A DNA stretch of 58,812 nt, taken from positions 1 through 58,812 of the forward strand of contig JAFAWR010000367.1 in NCBI GenBank assembly GCA_019241635.1. Reading direction: 5' to 3'. The notes under the pieces were generated by a model that ran no database searches, was not told the origin of the DNA, and saw only the letters and a list, made by a program, of their open reading frames with translations. The translations under genes were made by a program, and so were the position numbers. Position 1 is the first letter of the stretch; every line of letters starts with the position of its first letter. Below, one piece after another: positions 44,160-51,547 of the stretch. The DNA is from Solirubrobacterales bacterium. Its GTDB lineage: Bacteria; Actinomycetota; Thermoleophilia; Solirubrobacterales; Solirubrobacteraceae.

Positions 44160-45023
44160 CTACGCCCGGAGGTGGTCGCGTATCGAGACCCTCAGGGTCT
44201 CGTGGCCATCGCGGGTGACCACGGCCAGCTCCTCGGTCATCGCCGCCAGCACATCGGTGGCGGGCGCGCGGTCGACCTGCTCCAGGTGGGCGCTCATGCC
44301 ACTGCGCAGCGGCGCCAGCGCGAACTCGAGCTGGCGATCCCGGGCTCCCATCGCCACGCTGATCGCCGTGCTGTCGGCGGCCAGCTCGGCATGCGCTCCG
44401 AGCGCGTCGCTGAGCACGAACACGTCATAGCAGCGCTGGAGGGAGAAGCCGGCGCTCGGCGCGAGGGCTCGGCCAATCCGCCCGAGAATCGGCCCCAGCA
44501 ACGCGACCGGCGAGACCGTGAGCACGACGTCGCCGGAAAGGCCGGAGTGGAGCTCCGCCTGCCAGGCCGCGGCACCGTTAGCGGCTCGGTGGCCGCCGGT
44601 CGATGAGATCTCCGGGCTGCCCGTCGAGGGCCGGAATGACAACCGCACCTCGGTCCCGCCGTCCGGGGCGTTGATGAACTCCGCCCGGTCGGCCACCGCG
44701 CTCATCAGGGCAAGCCCGACCTTCAGCCCGTCGCGATCCGGCGCGGTGGTGCGGATGCCACATCCCTGATCGCACACCCTGACCTCGATCGAGTCGGCCC
44801 GACACCGGAGCTCGACCGCCATCGCGCCGGGACCATCCGGATACGCGTGCAGGATCACGTTGTTGCACGCCTCGGTCACCGCGGTGTTCACGTCGCTGAG
44901 CAGCTCCGAATCGAAGCCCAGCGCGTGTCCCGCCGCAGTCGACATGCTGCGAACGATTCGGGCCGACTCGGGCCGGCTGGTCAGCTCCAGCCGGACCCAC
45001 GATGCATCGATCTCTCCACTCAT
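44160..45023 (-). CDS. RsbW-like anti-sigma factor / serine kinase with extra C-terminal domain
   Basis: 287 aa, about twice the length of RsbW/SpoIIAB. The N-terminal half is a GHKL ATPase: DVNTAVTEACNNVILHAYPD (N box), VRVCDQGCGIRTTA (G1 box) and GLKVGLALMSAVADR (G2 region). It should bind SigF and phosphorylate the STAS protein. Residues ~150-287 form a second domain (LTVSPVALLGPILGRIGRAL ... DVLAAMTEELAVVTRDGHET) that looks like a degenerate relative without the ATP boxes; its role is unknown. It lies 87 nt downstream of sigF on the same strand. Confidence 0.85.
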   Translation of the reverse strand: MSGEIDASWVRLELTSRPESARIVRSMSTAAGHALGFDSELLSDVNTAVTEACNNVILHAYPDGPGAMAVELRCRADSIEVRVCDQGCGIRTTAPDRDGLKVGLALMSAVADRAEFINAPDGGTEVRLSFRPSTGSPEISSTGGHRAANGAAAWQAELHSGLSGDVVLTVSPVALLGPILGRIGRALAPSAGFSLQRCYDVFVLSDALGAHAELAADSTAISVAMGARDRQLEFALAPLRSGMSAHLEQVDRAPATDVLAAMTEELAVVTRDGHETLRVSIRDHLRA

Positions 45024-45110
45024 AGCGCTCGTGCGGTTAAGGGGTACCCAAAGGTCCGGAGCGCCACGCGCCCAATGGCCCCGTTTGAGGGTTCGGCGTT
45101 GTTGCGGCGC

Positions 45111-45878
45111 TCAGCTGGCCAGAGCGGTGGTGTCGAGCCGGATCATCGATCGGCGCAACAGCCGCGACACGTGCATCTGCGAACAGCCGATCCGTTGGCT
45201 GATCTCGCGCTGAGTGAGCTCCTGGACCAGCCGCAGGCTGAGGACCTCCCGTTCCACGTCGCTCAGCGTCGACCAGCTCTCAGCCAGAGCCTGGCGATGC
45301 TCGGCCACCTCGAACCCGGAGTCCTCCTGCCCGAGCGTCTCGGCCAGCGCACAACGGTCCTCGCCGTCATGGACCACGGGCGCGTCGAGCGAGGCCGGAT
45401 GGTAGTTGTGAGCGGCGTCGATCGCCTCCATCACCTGCTCGATCGTGCAGTCGACAGCGTCGGCGAGCTCGTCCAGGGTCGGCGAGCGGCCGTGCACGGC
45501 GGACAGACGCTCGGTGTGCCGGCTGACCGCCAGCGCCCGTTCCTGCAGGTCGCGCGGGACGTGGATCGTCCAGCCCTTGTCGCGGAAGTGGCGCTTGAGC
45601 TCGCCCACGATCGTGGGAGCGGCGAAGCTCGTGAATTTCTTGCCGCGACCGGGCTCAAAGCGCTCGATAGCGTTGAGCAGTCCTACGGACGCGACCTGGA
45701 CGAGATCGTCCAGGGGCTCGCGACTGTGCACGTAGCGCAGTGCAAGTTTGCGGGCGAAAGGGAGGAAGCGCTTGACCAGCTGCTCGCGGGCCGCGGGGTC
45801 GCGCTCCTCGTGGTAGAGCTCGAGTAGCTCGTCGTCCGGCAGGCGCGCAAGATCGCGCGGGATGAATAGAACTGCCAT
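45111..45878 (-). CDS. sigF: SigB/SigF-type RNA polymerase sigma factor
   Basis: 255 aa from the ATG at 45876-45878 (MAVLFIPRDLARLPDDELLE), which has GGAGG just upstream. Group 3 sigma: region 2 (KRFLPFARKLALRYVHSREP, DDLVQVASVGLLNAIERFEP, KKFTSFAAPTIVGELKRHFR, DKGWTIHVPRDLQERAL), region 3, and region 4 (TLSDVEREVLSLRLVQELTQ, REISQRIGCSQMHVSRLLRR). RDKGWTIHVPR is the hallmark of the SigB/SigF clade, which directs general stress or stationary-phase genes under anti-sigma control. The 229-nt gap upstream (45879-46107) has no supported gene and no promoter I can call confidently. Confidence 0.93.
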   Translation of the reverse strand: MAVLFIPRDLARLPDDELLELYHEERDPAAREQLVKRFLPFARKLALRYVHSREPLDDLVQVASVGLLNAIERFEPGRGKKFTSFAAPTIVGELKRHFRDKGWTIHVPRDLQERALAVSRHTERLSAVHGRSPTLDELADAVDCTIEQVMEAIDAAHNYHPASLDAPVVHDGEDRCALAETLGQEDSGFEVAEHRQALAESWSTLSDVEREVLSLRLVQELTQREISQRIGCSQMHVSRLLRRSMIRLDTTALAS

Positions 45879-46107
45879 GGGACCTCCGATGTCGTGGATT
45901 CCACGCGAGGTCCGTACGAAGGCCGCCATTTGCGACCGAGTCCGTCCCGAGCTGGTGCTGGACGCTCCCATCGCGATGCGGACTCTGTGCCGTATCGCGG
46001 CGGGCTCCTATCATTCTCTCCCTGCCGTCAACCCGCGAAACGCCTACGACCGGGGTCCGGGCCGGTCATGTGTCGGAAACTAACCAGGCTGGGGGTAGCT
46101 AGTCAGA

Positions 46108-46944
46108 ATGCGGACTGAGCTGCACTTCCATCTGTTGCCCGGAGTCGACGACGGCCCTGCCGACGACGCCGAGTCGATCGCGCTGGCGCGGCTGGCCACC
46201 GAGGACGGAACCGCCCGGGTCGTGGTCACGCCGCACGTCAGACTGGCCGATCTTGATGCGCTGGATCGCATGACCGAGCGCCTTGGGGAGGTGCTGCGTG
46301 AGGCGGGGGTCGCGCTCGAGTTGCGGCCCGGCGGCGAGCTGTCCCCGGACGACGTCGCCTCGCTCGACCAGGAGCGGCTGGAGCGACTCGCCCACGGGCC
46401 GCCCGGTGCTCGTTGGCTGTTGCTCGAGGCGCCGCTGTTCAGTCGCACGAGGAGCCTGGACTCAGCCGCCGACGAGCTTCAGGAACGCGGCTTCGGCGTC
46501 TTGATCGGCCATCCGGAGCGATCCTCGGGCACGCCCGAATCGGTGCTCCGCGGACACGTGGCGCGCGGGGCGGTCCTTCAGCTGAACGCCTCGTCGCTCA
46601 CCGGCGCCCACGGCGGCGAGGCGCGACGCAGGGGCTTTGCCCTGGCCCGGTCGGGTCTGCCGTTCGTGCTCGCCTCGGACGCGCATTCGCCGGCCCGTCC
46701 ACCGTCGCTGACCCCGGCGGCCGCGGCGCTGATCGCGGCCGGTATCCACGAGAGCACGGTGCGGGCGGCGGTCGACGTGCTCCCCGAGGCGATCCTCACC
46801 GCCGGACTGGGCGCCGCGCGCACCTCGCGCCGGCCTGTGCCGGCCGTCCACGGCGGCCGCTCACGGCTGGGGCAGCGCGAACGAGGAACTTCGCCGGTCG
46901 CCCGTGCCGCGCAAATCTTCCTCGATCGCCGCCGCCGTTCGTAG
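46108..46944 (+). CDS. PHP-domain protein, CpsB/CapC-type tyrosine phosphatase-like
   Basis: 278 aa. MRTELHFHLLPGVDDGPADD is the entry motif of the CpsB/CapC/YwqE phosphotyrosine phosphatases (H-x-H metal pair). VVVTPHVRL, LIGHPERSS and FVLASDAHSPARPPSL supply the further His and Asp metal ligands. Such enzymes control bacterial tyrosine kinases in exopolysaccharide synthesis, but no kinase is in the window. Usual members are ~250 aa; the extra C-terminus (RPVPAVHGGRSRLGQRERGT) is basic and runs antisense to the IclR gene for 84 nt. Confidence 0.75.
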   Translation: MRTELHFHLLPGVDDGPADDAESIALARLATEDGTARVVVTPHVRLADLDALDRMTERLGEVLREAGVALELRPGGELSPDDVASLDQERLERLAHGPPGARWLLLEAPLFSRTRSLDSAADELQERGFGVLIGHPERSSGTPESVLRGHVARGAVLQLNASSLTGAHGGEARRRGFALARSGLPFVLASDAHSPARPPSLTPAAAALIAAGIHESTVRAAVDVLPEAILTAGLGAARTSRRPVPAVHGGRSRLGQRERGTSPVARAAQIFLDRRRRS

Positions 46945-47676
46945 GGCCAGCGGCAGGAAATCGCGCCGGAGCACGGCCATCGTCGCCCGGCTGGCGTGCA
47001 CCGATACGTTCAGGGCAGCGGTCACCGACCCGGAGGGGCCGCGCAATGGGACCGCCAGCGAACGCAGTCCTTCCTCGAGCTCCTGGTCGGTCGCCGCGTA
47101 ACCCTGCCGCCGGACCGCGGCCAGCGTGGTTCGCAGGGCGTCCTTGTCCGTGACCGTCCGTGACGTCAGCGGCGTGATCTGAATCCTGCTCAAGCGCTCC
47201 TCGAGCTCGTCGTCGGGCAGGCCGGCCAGCAGCACCCGGCCCATCGAGGTGACGAAGGCCGGCAGGCGAGTTCCCACCGCGAGCGTGATGCTCATGATCC
47301 GCCGGGTCGGCACCCGCGCGACGTATATGACGTCGGTGTCGTCGAGCACCGAGATCGAGCACGACTCGTTGACCTTGGCCACCAGGCTCTCCATGTGCGG
47401 CAGGGCCACCTCGGGCAGGCTGAGGCTCGAGAGGTAGGCGTAGCCCAACTCGAGCACGCGTGGGCGCAGCGAGAAGCGGCCCTGCGAGAAGTTGACGTAG
47501 CCGAGCTTGACCAGCGTGAGCAGGAAGCGCCGCGCGGCGGCCCGGGTCAGCCCGGTCGATCGCGCCACCTCGCTGAGGGCGAGCTCGCGGTGCTCGGCGT
47601 CGAAGGCCCTGATGACCGCCAGGCCCCTCTCCAGGGACTGCACGAAATCCGAGTTCTGTGCTGGTTTGTCCGCCAT
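46861..47676 (-). CDS. IclR-family transcriptional regulator (PcaR/PobR-like)
   Basis: 271 aa from the ATG at 47674-47676 (MADKPAQNSDFVQSLERGLA). The winged helix is SLERGLAVIRAFDAEHRELA, then LSEVARSTGLTRAAARRFLL and TLVKLGYVNF. The C-terminal effector domain has SCSISVLDDTDVIYVARVPT and ITLAVGTRLPAFVTSMGRVL, typical of the PcaR/PobR/CatR group that senses aromatic-pathway intermediates. It is divergent from benzoylformate decarboxylase. A 15-bp dyad lies 10 nt upstream of its start, with related dyads before the CoA-transferase genes, so it likely controls both and itself. Confidence 0.92.
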   Translation of the reverse strand: MADKPAQNSDFVQSLERGLAVIRAFDAEHRELALSEVARSTGLTRAAARRFLLTLVKLGYVNFSQGRFSLRPRVLELGYAYLSSLSLPEVALPHMESLVAKVNESCSISVLDDTDVIYVARVPTRRIMSITLAVGTRLPAFVTSMGRVLLAGLPDDELEERLSRIQITPLTSRTVTDKDALRTTLAAVRRQGYAATDQELEEGLRSLAVPLRGPSGSVTAALNVSVHASRATMAVLRRDFLPLALRTAAAIEEDLRGTGDRRSSSFALPQP

Positions 47677-47685
47677 CGCGCGTTC

Positions 47686-47700
47686 GTTCGGTATGCGAAC
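47686..47700. promoter_or_regulatory. Candidate IclR operator (GTTCG-N5-CGAAC)
   Basis: GTTCGGTATGCGAAC is a perfect dyad with 5-bp arms, centred 17 nt upstream of the IclR start and 74 nt upstream of the decarboxylase start. It matches GTTCACGATGCGAAC at 57439-57453 at 12 of 15 positions. IclR regulators commonly bind 15-bp dyads of this type. That this regulator binds here is inference. Confidence 0.6.
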
Positions 47701-47766
47701 ATTACCGGAGTTTGCGGCGCGGCCGCCGCCGCTCACCCCCACCACCGCCGAGTAGGATCCTCCGGG

Positions 47767-49419
47767 ATGAGCCAGACCACCGGCGTGGATCCCGCGGCTC
47801 GGCAGGGCAACGGGAGGGGCGAGGGGCTGAGCGGGCGAACGGTTCGCGACGCCGCCTTCGAGGTCATGCGCCGGCACGGCCTGACCACGATCTTCGGCAA
47901 CCCGGGCTCGACCGAGATCCCCTTCCTGACCGACCTGCCGGGGGATTTGCAGTTCGTGCTGGGCCTGCACGAAGGGTCCGTGGTAGGGATGGCGTCAGGG
48001 TTTGCCTTGGCCCGCGGCGAGCCCGCCTTCGTCAACCTACACACCGCGGCCGGGTTGGGCAACGCGATCAACGCGATCGCCAACGCGCGCGACTGCCGCG
48101 CCCCCCTGGTCATCGTGGTCGGCCAGCAGGACCGCCGGCAGATCGCCTTCGAGCCGTTTCTGACCGGGCGCGCGTTGGAGCGGTTGGCCGGCGAGTATCC
48201 GGTGTGGCGCGTGCTGCCCAGCCGCGCCCAGGACGTGCCGGGCGCGATCGCCCGCGCCTGGCACGAGGCGATGGCCGCGCGCGGTCCGGCGCTGGTCGTG
48301 GTGCCGATGGGCGATTGGCTCGAGCCGGCCGACGAGTCCGCCGCCGGGTCGCCGGCGCGGGTGGTGCGGCCGGTGTCCGTCGCCGCCTCCGAGGTGGAGG
48401 AGCTGGCCGATCTACTGGCCGACGCCGAGGCGCCGGCGCTCGTGGTCGGCGCGCCCGAGCCCTCTGACTGGGACGCCGTGGTCGCGCTCGCCGAGCGCCT
48501 GGGTTGCCCGGTGTGGCAGGAGCCGTTCAGCCGCCGCGTCGGCTTTCCCCAGGACCACCGCCTGTTCGCCGGGCACATGCCCTGGCAGCGTCGGCTCATG
48601 CACGACACGCTGGCGCGCTATGACCTGGTGCTCGCGGTCGGCACCAATGCCTTCCGCGCCTATCTGTTCGACGAGCCGGTCGGGTTGGTCGAGTCTTCGA
48701 CCCGCGTCGCGGTGCTGACCGCGGATCCGGCCGAGGCGCATCGGAGTCCGTGTGACCTCGCCGTCGTCGCGCCGGTGGGCCCGAGTTGTCGCGCGCTGCT
48801 CGAGATCGTGCCCGAGCGCCGGGCCGGCAATCCGCCCGAGCCGATGCGCCGGGCCGCGCCACTGGCGGCGCCGGCCCCCGGGGAGCCGCTGCGCCCCGGG
48901 CATGTGCTGGACGCGCTGGCCGCGCGTCTGCCCGAGGACGTGTTGCTGATCGAGGAGTGTCCCTCGAGCCAGCCCGAGCTCTACCAGCGCATCCCCGTGC
49001 GCGTGCCGTTCGGGTTCCTGAGCACGGCCAACGGCTGCCTGGGGTTCGGGCTGGCCGGCTCGATCGGCCTGCGCATGGGGCTTCCCGACCGTCCGGTCGT
49101 CGCCGTCCTCGGCGACGGCTCGACCATGTACGCGATCCAGGCGCTGTGGAGCGCCGCCCGGTACGACGTCGGCGTGCTGCTCGTGGTCCTGGCCAACGGC
49201 CGCTACGCGGTCATGGATGGCCTGGCCCGGCGCGCCGGGGCGGCGGCCGCGTGGCCGGGCTTCGATTCGGTCGACATCGGCGCGATCGCCCGTGGGCTGG
49301 GCTGCCCGTCGGTGCGCGTGGAGACGTACTCGCAACTGATGTCCACGCTCGATGATGTGATCCCCGGCCTGGCCGGGCGGGGTGAGCCGTTGCTGCTGGA
49401 AGCGGTGGTCGGGGAGTAG
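47767..49419 (+). CDS. mdlC: Benzoylformate decarboxylase-like ThDP enzyme
   Basis: 550 aa thiamine-diphosphate decarboxylase. GLTTIFGNPGSTEIPFLTDL with VLGLHEGSVVGMASGFALAR supplies the activating Glu, and PAFVNLHTAAGLGNAINAIA holds the His (His70 in the Pseudomonas putida enzyme) that marks benzoylformate decarboxylase rather than other ThDP decarboxylases. VVAVLGDGSTMYAIQALWSA and LVVLANGRYAVMDGLA form the GDG...N cofactor motif. It would turn benzoylformate into benzaldehyde in mandelate or phenylglyoxylate breakdown, although neither mandelate dehydrogenase nor benzaldehyde dehydrogenase is in the window. The dioxygenase gene follows after 5 nt. Confidence 0.82.
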   Translation: MSQTTGVDPAARQGNGRGEGLSGRTVRDAAFEVMRRHGLTTIFGNPGSTEIPFLTDLPGDLQFVLGLHEGSVVGMASGFALARGEPAFVNLHTAAGLGNAINAIANARDCRAPLVIVVGQQDRRQIAFEPFLTGRALERLAGEYPVWRVLPSRAQDVPGAIARAWHEAMAARGPALVVVPMGDWLEPADESAAGSPARVVRPVSVAASEVEELADLLADAEAPALVVGAPEPSDWDAVVALAERLGCPVWQEPFSRRVGFPQDHRLFAGHMPWQRRLMHDTLARYDLVLAVGTNAFRAYLFDEPVGLVESSTRVAVLTADPAEAHRSPCDLAVVAPVGPSCRALLEIVPERRAGNPPEPMRRAAPLAAPAPGEPLRPGHVLDALAARLPEDVLLIEECPSSQPELYQRIPVRVPFGFLSTANGCLGFGLAGSIGLRMGLPDRPVVAVLGDGSTMYAIQALWSAARYDVGVLLVVLANGRYAVMDGLARRAGAAAAWPGFDSVDIGAIARGLGCPSVRVETYSQLMSTLDDVIPGLAGRGEPLLLEAVVGE

Positions 49420-49424
49420 GCCGG

Positions 49425-50351
49425 ATGGCGAGCACCGGCACGCGCAAGACCACGCCGGCCGACATCACCGCCGCCGCGGTGGCCAGCTTCGAGGGCTGTG
49501 CCGATCCGCGCCTGCGCGAGCTCATGCAGTCGCTGGTCCGCCACCTGCATGGCTTCGCGACCGAGGTGGGGCTCACCGAGGAGGAGTGGCGCGAGATGAT
49601 CGTGACGCTCACCGCGACCGGGCACATCACCGACGCGCGCCGGCAGGAGTTCATCCTGTGGTCCGACTCCCTCGGCCTGTCGATGTTGGTCGACGCGCTG
49701 GCCCACGCGCTGCCCCCAGGTGCCACCGAGTCGACCGTGCTGGGTCCGTTCTACGTGCCCGGGGCGCCCCAGCGCTCGTATGGAGAGAGCATGGTCGTGG
49801 AACCCGGCGCCGGTATCCCGGCCTGGGTCTACGGGCGCGTCCTTGACGTCTCGGGCGCGCCGATCGCCGGCGCCGAGCTCGACGTGTGGCAGAACGGAGC
49901 CGACATGCTCTACGCCGTCCAGCGCCCGGAGGCCGAGGAGGACCATCTGCGCGGGCGCTATCTGACCCGGGAGGACGGGTCCTACGCGTTCGTGGCCGTG
50001 CGCCCGGTGCCCTACCCGATCCCGGACGACGGCCCGGTCGGGCGGATGCTCTCCGCCACCGGCCGCCACCCCTGGCGTCCGGCGCACATCCACATGATCG
50101 TGCGCGCGTCGGGCTACAAGACGGTCACCACCCACGTGTTCGACGCGGTGAGCGAGTACCTGGATTCCGATGCGGTGTTCGCGGTCAAGCCCTCCCTGTT
50201 CAGGACCTTCGTCGAGCGCTCACCCGATGATCCCGAGCGCCCGCCCAGCGTCGACGGAGAGTGGGTGTCGCTGGAGAACGACATCGTGCTCGCGCGGGCC
50301 GAGGACGGCGAGGACGGTGGCGCGGTGGTCGACCCCGGCCGTACCGCGTGA
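49425..50351 (+). CDS. Intradiol ring-cleavage dioxygenase, hydroxyquinol/catechol 1,2-dioxygenase type
   Basis: 308 aa. The helical N-terminal dimerisation domain of catechol-type intradiol enzymes is present (RLRELMQSLVRHLHGFATEV, EFILWSDSLGLSMLVDAL). The catalytic beta-sandwich has the Fe(III) ligands in order: DMLYAVQ (Tyr), VPYPIPDDGP (Tyr) and RHPWRPAHIHMIV (two His). ESTVLGPFYVPGAP is closer to hydroxyquinol and chlorocatechol enzymes than to plain catechol 1,2-dioxygenases, so cleavage of hydroxyquinol to maleylacetate is my first guess. Either product would feed 3-oxoadipate and so the CatI/CatJ transferase downstream. Confidence 0.88.
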   Translation: MASTGTRKTTPADITAAAVASFEGCADPRLRELMQSLVRHLHGFATEVGLTEEEWREMIVTLTATGHITDARRQEFILWSDSLGLSMLVDALAHALPPGATESTVLGPFYVPGAPQRSYGESMVVEPGAGIPAWVYGRVLDVSGAPIAGAELDVWQNGADMLYAVQRPEAEEDHLRGRYLTREDGSYAFVAVRPVPYPIPDDGPVGRMLSATGRHPWRPAHIHMIVRASGYKTVTTHVFDAVSEYLDSDAVFAVKPSLFRTFVERSPDDPERPPSVDGEWVSLENDIVLARAEDGEDGGAVVDPGRTA

Positions 50352-50359
50352 CCCGAGCT

Positions 50360-50470
50360 GCATAACGCGTCACGCCCGGCCCCGGTGCGTGGGCGTGACG
50401 ACTTAGCCGCGTGGGGAGCGGATAGCTCGTCACGCGGTTCGCGGATCGCGCGCCGTGACGAGTTATCCGC
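50360..50470. repeat. Tandem intergenic palindromes (four copies of a CGTGACGAGTTATCCGC-like motif)
   Basis: Motif copies alternate in strand: 50360-50374 (minus), 50394-50410 (plus), 50418-50434 (minus), 50454-50470 (plus), with same-strand copies 58 and 60 nt apart. Each adjacent pair folds into a hairpin. The second pair is the stronger one, matching at 16 of 17 positions; in the first, CGTCACGCCC pairs perfectly with GGGCGTGACG. The block fills most of the gap between the dioxygenase stop and the PadR gene. It may be a double terminator, a regulator array or a REP-like doublet. Confidence 0.75.
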
Positions 50471-50545
50471 GTCGGCTTACCCCTGGTCAGCGGTGATCTC
50501 ATCACCCCTTGACAGACCCTTCCGCCACCAGCTACCTTGTGGTGC

Positions 50546-50893
50546 ATGGTAGCGATCGGCGACGGCGTGATCTCCCAGCTACGGCGCGGCGTCCTCGAGT
50601 TCTGCGTGCTCGCGCTGTTGCGAGACGACGAGCGCTACGGCTTCGAGATCGTGCGCACGCTGTCCGAGGCCGACGGCCTGGTGACCACCGAGGGCACGGT
50701 GTATCCGCTGCTCGCCCGGCTGCGCAAGGAGGGCGTGGTCGAGACGACATGGCGGGAATCGTCGTCCGGGCCGCCGCGCCGCTACTACCGGCTCACGCCG
50801 ACGGGTCGCTCGCTCCTGAACGCGTTCGCCGCGGAATGGGTGCGGTTTCGCGACTCGGTTGACACCCTGCTGGAGACGGGAGCGCTGACGTGA
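50546..50893 (+). CDS. PadR-family transcriptional regulator
   Basis: 115 aa from the ATG at 50546; an in-frame TTG at 50537 is less likely. The N-terminal winged helix is LRRGVLEFCVLALLRDDERY-GFEIVRTLSEA, then TVYPLLARLRKEGVVETTW and RRYYRLTPTGRSLL, the PadR signature. PadR proteins repress genes in response to phenolics or other ligands. The stop overlaps the start of the HAAS-domain membrane protein (GTGA). This PadR + membrane-protein pair is a widespread two-gene module, so it need not be tied to the aromatic genes around it. Confidence 0.92.
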   Translation: MVAIGDGVISQLRRGVLEFCVLALLRDDERYGFEIVRTLSEADGLVTTEGTVYPLLARLRKEGVVETTWRESSSGPPRRYYRLTPTGRSLLNAFAAEWVRFRDSVDTLLETGALT

Positions 50894-51471
50894 CGACCAC
50901 GACCCTGCATCCACTCGCGACCGATTACCTGGACCGGCTCGAGCGCGCGGCACACCGGCTCCCGCGCGGCGACCGGCGTGAGCTGCTCGAGGAGATCACC
51001 GCCCACCTCTCCGAGGCAACTCATCCCGGCATGTCCGACGCCGAGATGCTCACCGTCCTCGACCGCCTTGGCGACCCGGAAGACATCGTCGAGGCGCAGC
51101 GGCCGGACCAACCCGTGGCGCGGCGCGGTCCGGGTGCGGTCGAATGGCTGACCATCCTCCTGCTGCTGTTCGGCGGATTCCTCGTCTACGTCGGCTGGAT
51201 CGCCGGCGCGGTGATGCTCTGGGGCTCGCGCGCCTGGGGGGTGCGCGAGAAGCTGATCGGCACGCTCATCGTCCCGGGTGGGCTCGCGACCGCGCTCGTG
51301 TCGACGCTGGTCCTCGGTACGACCCAGAACTGCGTGAGCTCATTCGGTGGTCCGGAGCGGTGCACCGGCGGCCCGAGCTCCGTCCACGCCATCATCACGG
51401 TCGCGGTCTTCGCCTTCCTGGTGATCGGACCGCTGTGCTCCGCGGTGTATCTGGCGCGCCGGGCCAGGTAG
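50890..51471 (+). CDS. HAAS-domain (DUF1700-like) membrane protein paired with PadR
   Basis: 193 aa. The N-terminal ~75 residues form the small helical HAAS-type domain (LATDYLDRLERAAHRLPRGD, RRELLEEITAHLSEATHPGM, VLDRLGDPEDIVEAQR), which in known cases follows PadR genes and is thought to sense or sequester. Three to four membrane helices follow (WLTILLLLFGGFLVYVGWIA, LIGTLIVPGGLATALVSTLV, AIITVAVFAFLVIGPLCSAV). The GTG start at 50890 overlaps the PadR stop, so the proteins are made together. Probably a membrane signalling partner of the PadR protein. Confidence 0.82.
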   Translation: MTTTTLHPLATDYLDRLERAAHRLPRGDRRELLEEITAHLSEATHPGMSDAEMLTVLDRLGDPEDIVEAQRPDQPVARRGPGAVEWLTILLLLFGGFLVYVGWIAGAVMLWGSRAWGVREKLIGTLIVPGGLATALVSTLVLGTTQNCVSSFGGPERCTGGPSSVHAIITVAVFAFLVIGPLCSAVYLARRAR

Positions 51472-51547
51472 CCCGAACGGCCCGAACCGGCCAATCGGTC
51501 CCCCAACGACAAGCACGTCAATCTCCCGCGCGATAAGCTGCGCCACG

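Noticed and set aside
46070-46098. Possible SigF-type promoter (GTGTCG...GGGTAG) before the PHP gene
   Set aside because: Spacing of 17 nt and a poor -35 do not fit the GTTT-N14-16-GGGTA pattern well, and the -10 would lie only ~10 nt before the start codon.
45879-46107. Promoter for sigF
   Set aside because: TTGACG occurs on the minus strand but without a -10 at proper distance, so I could not support a call.
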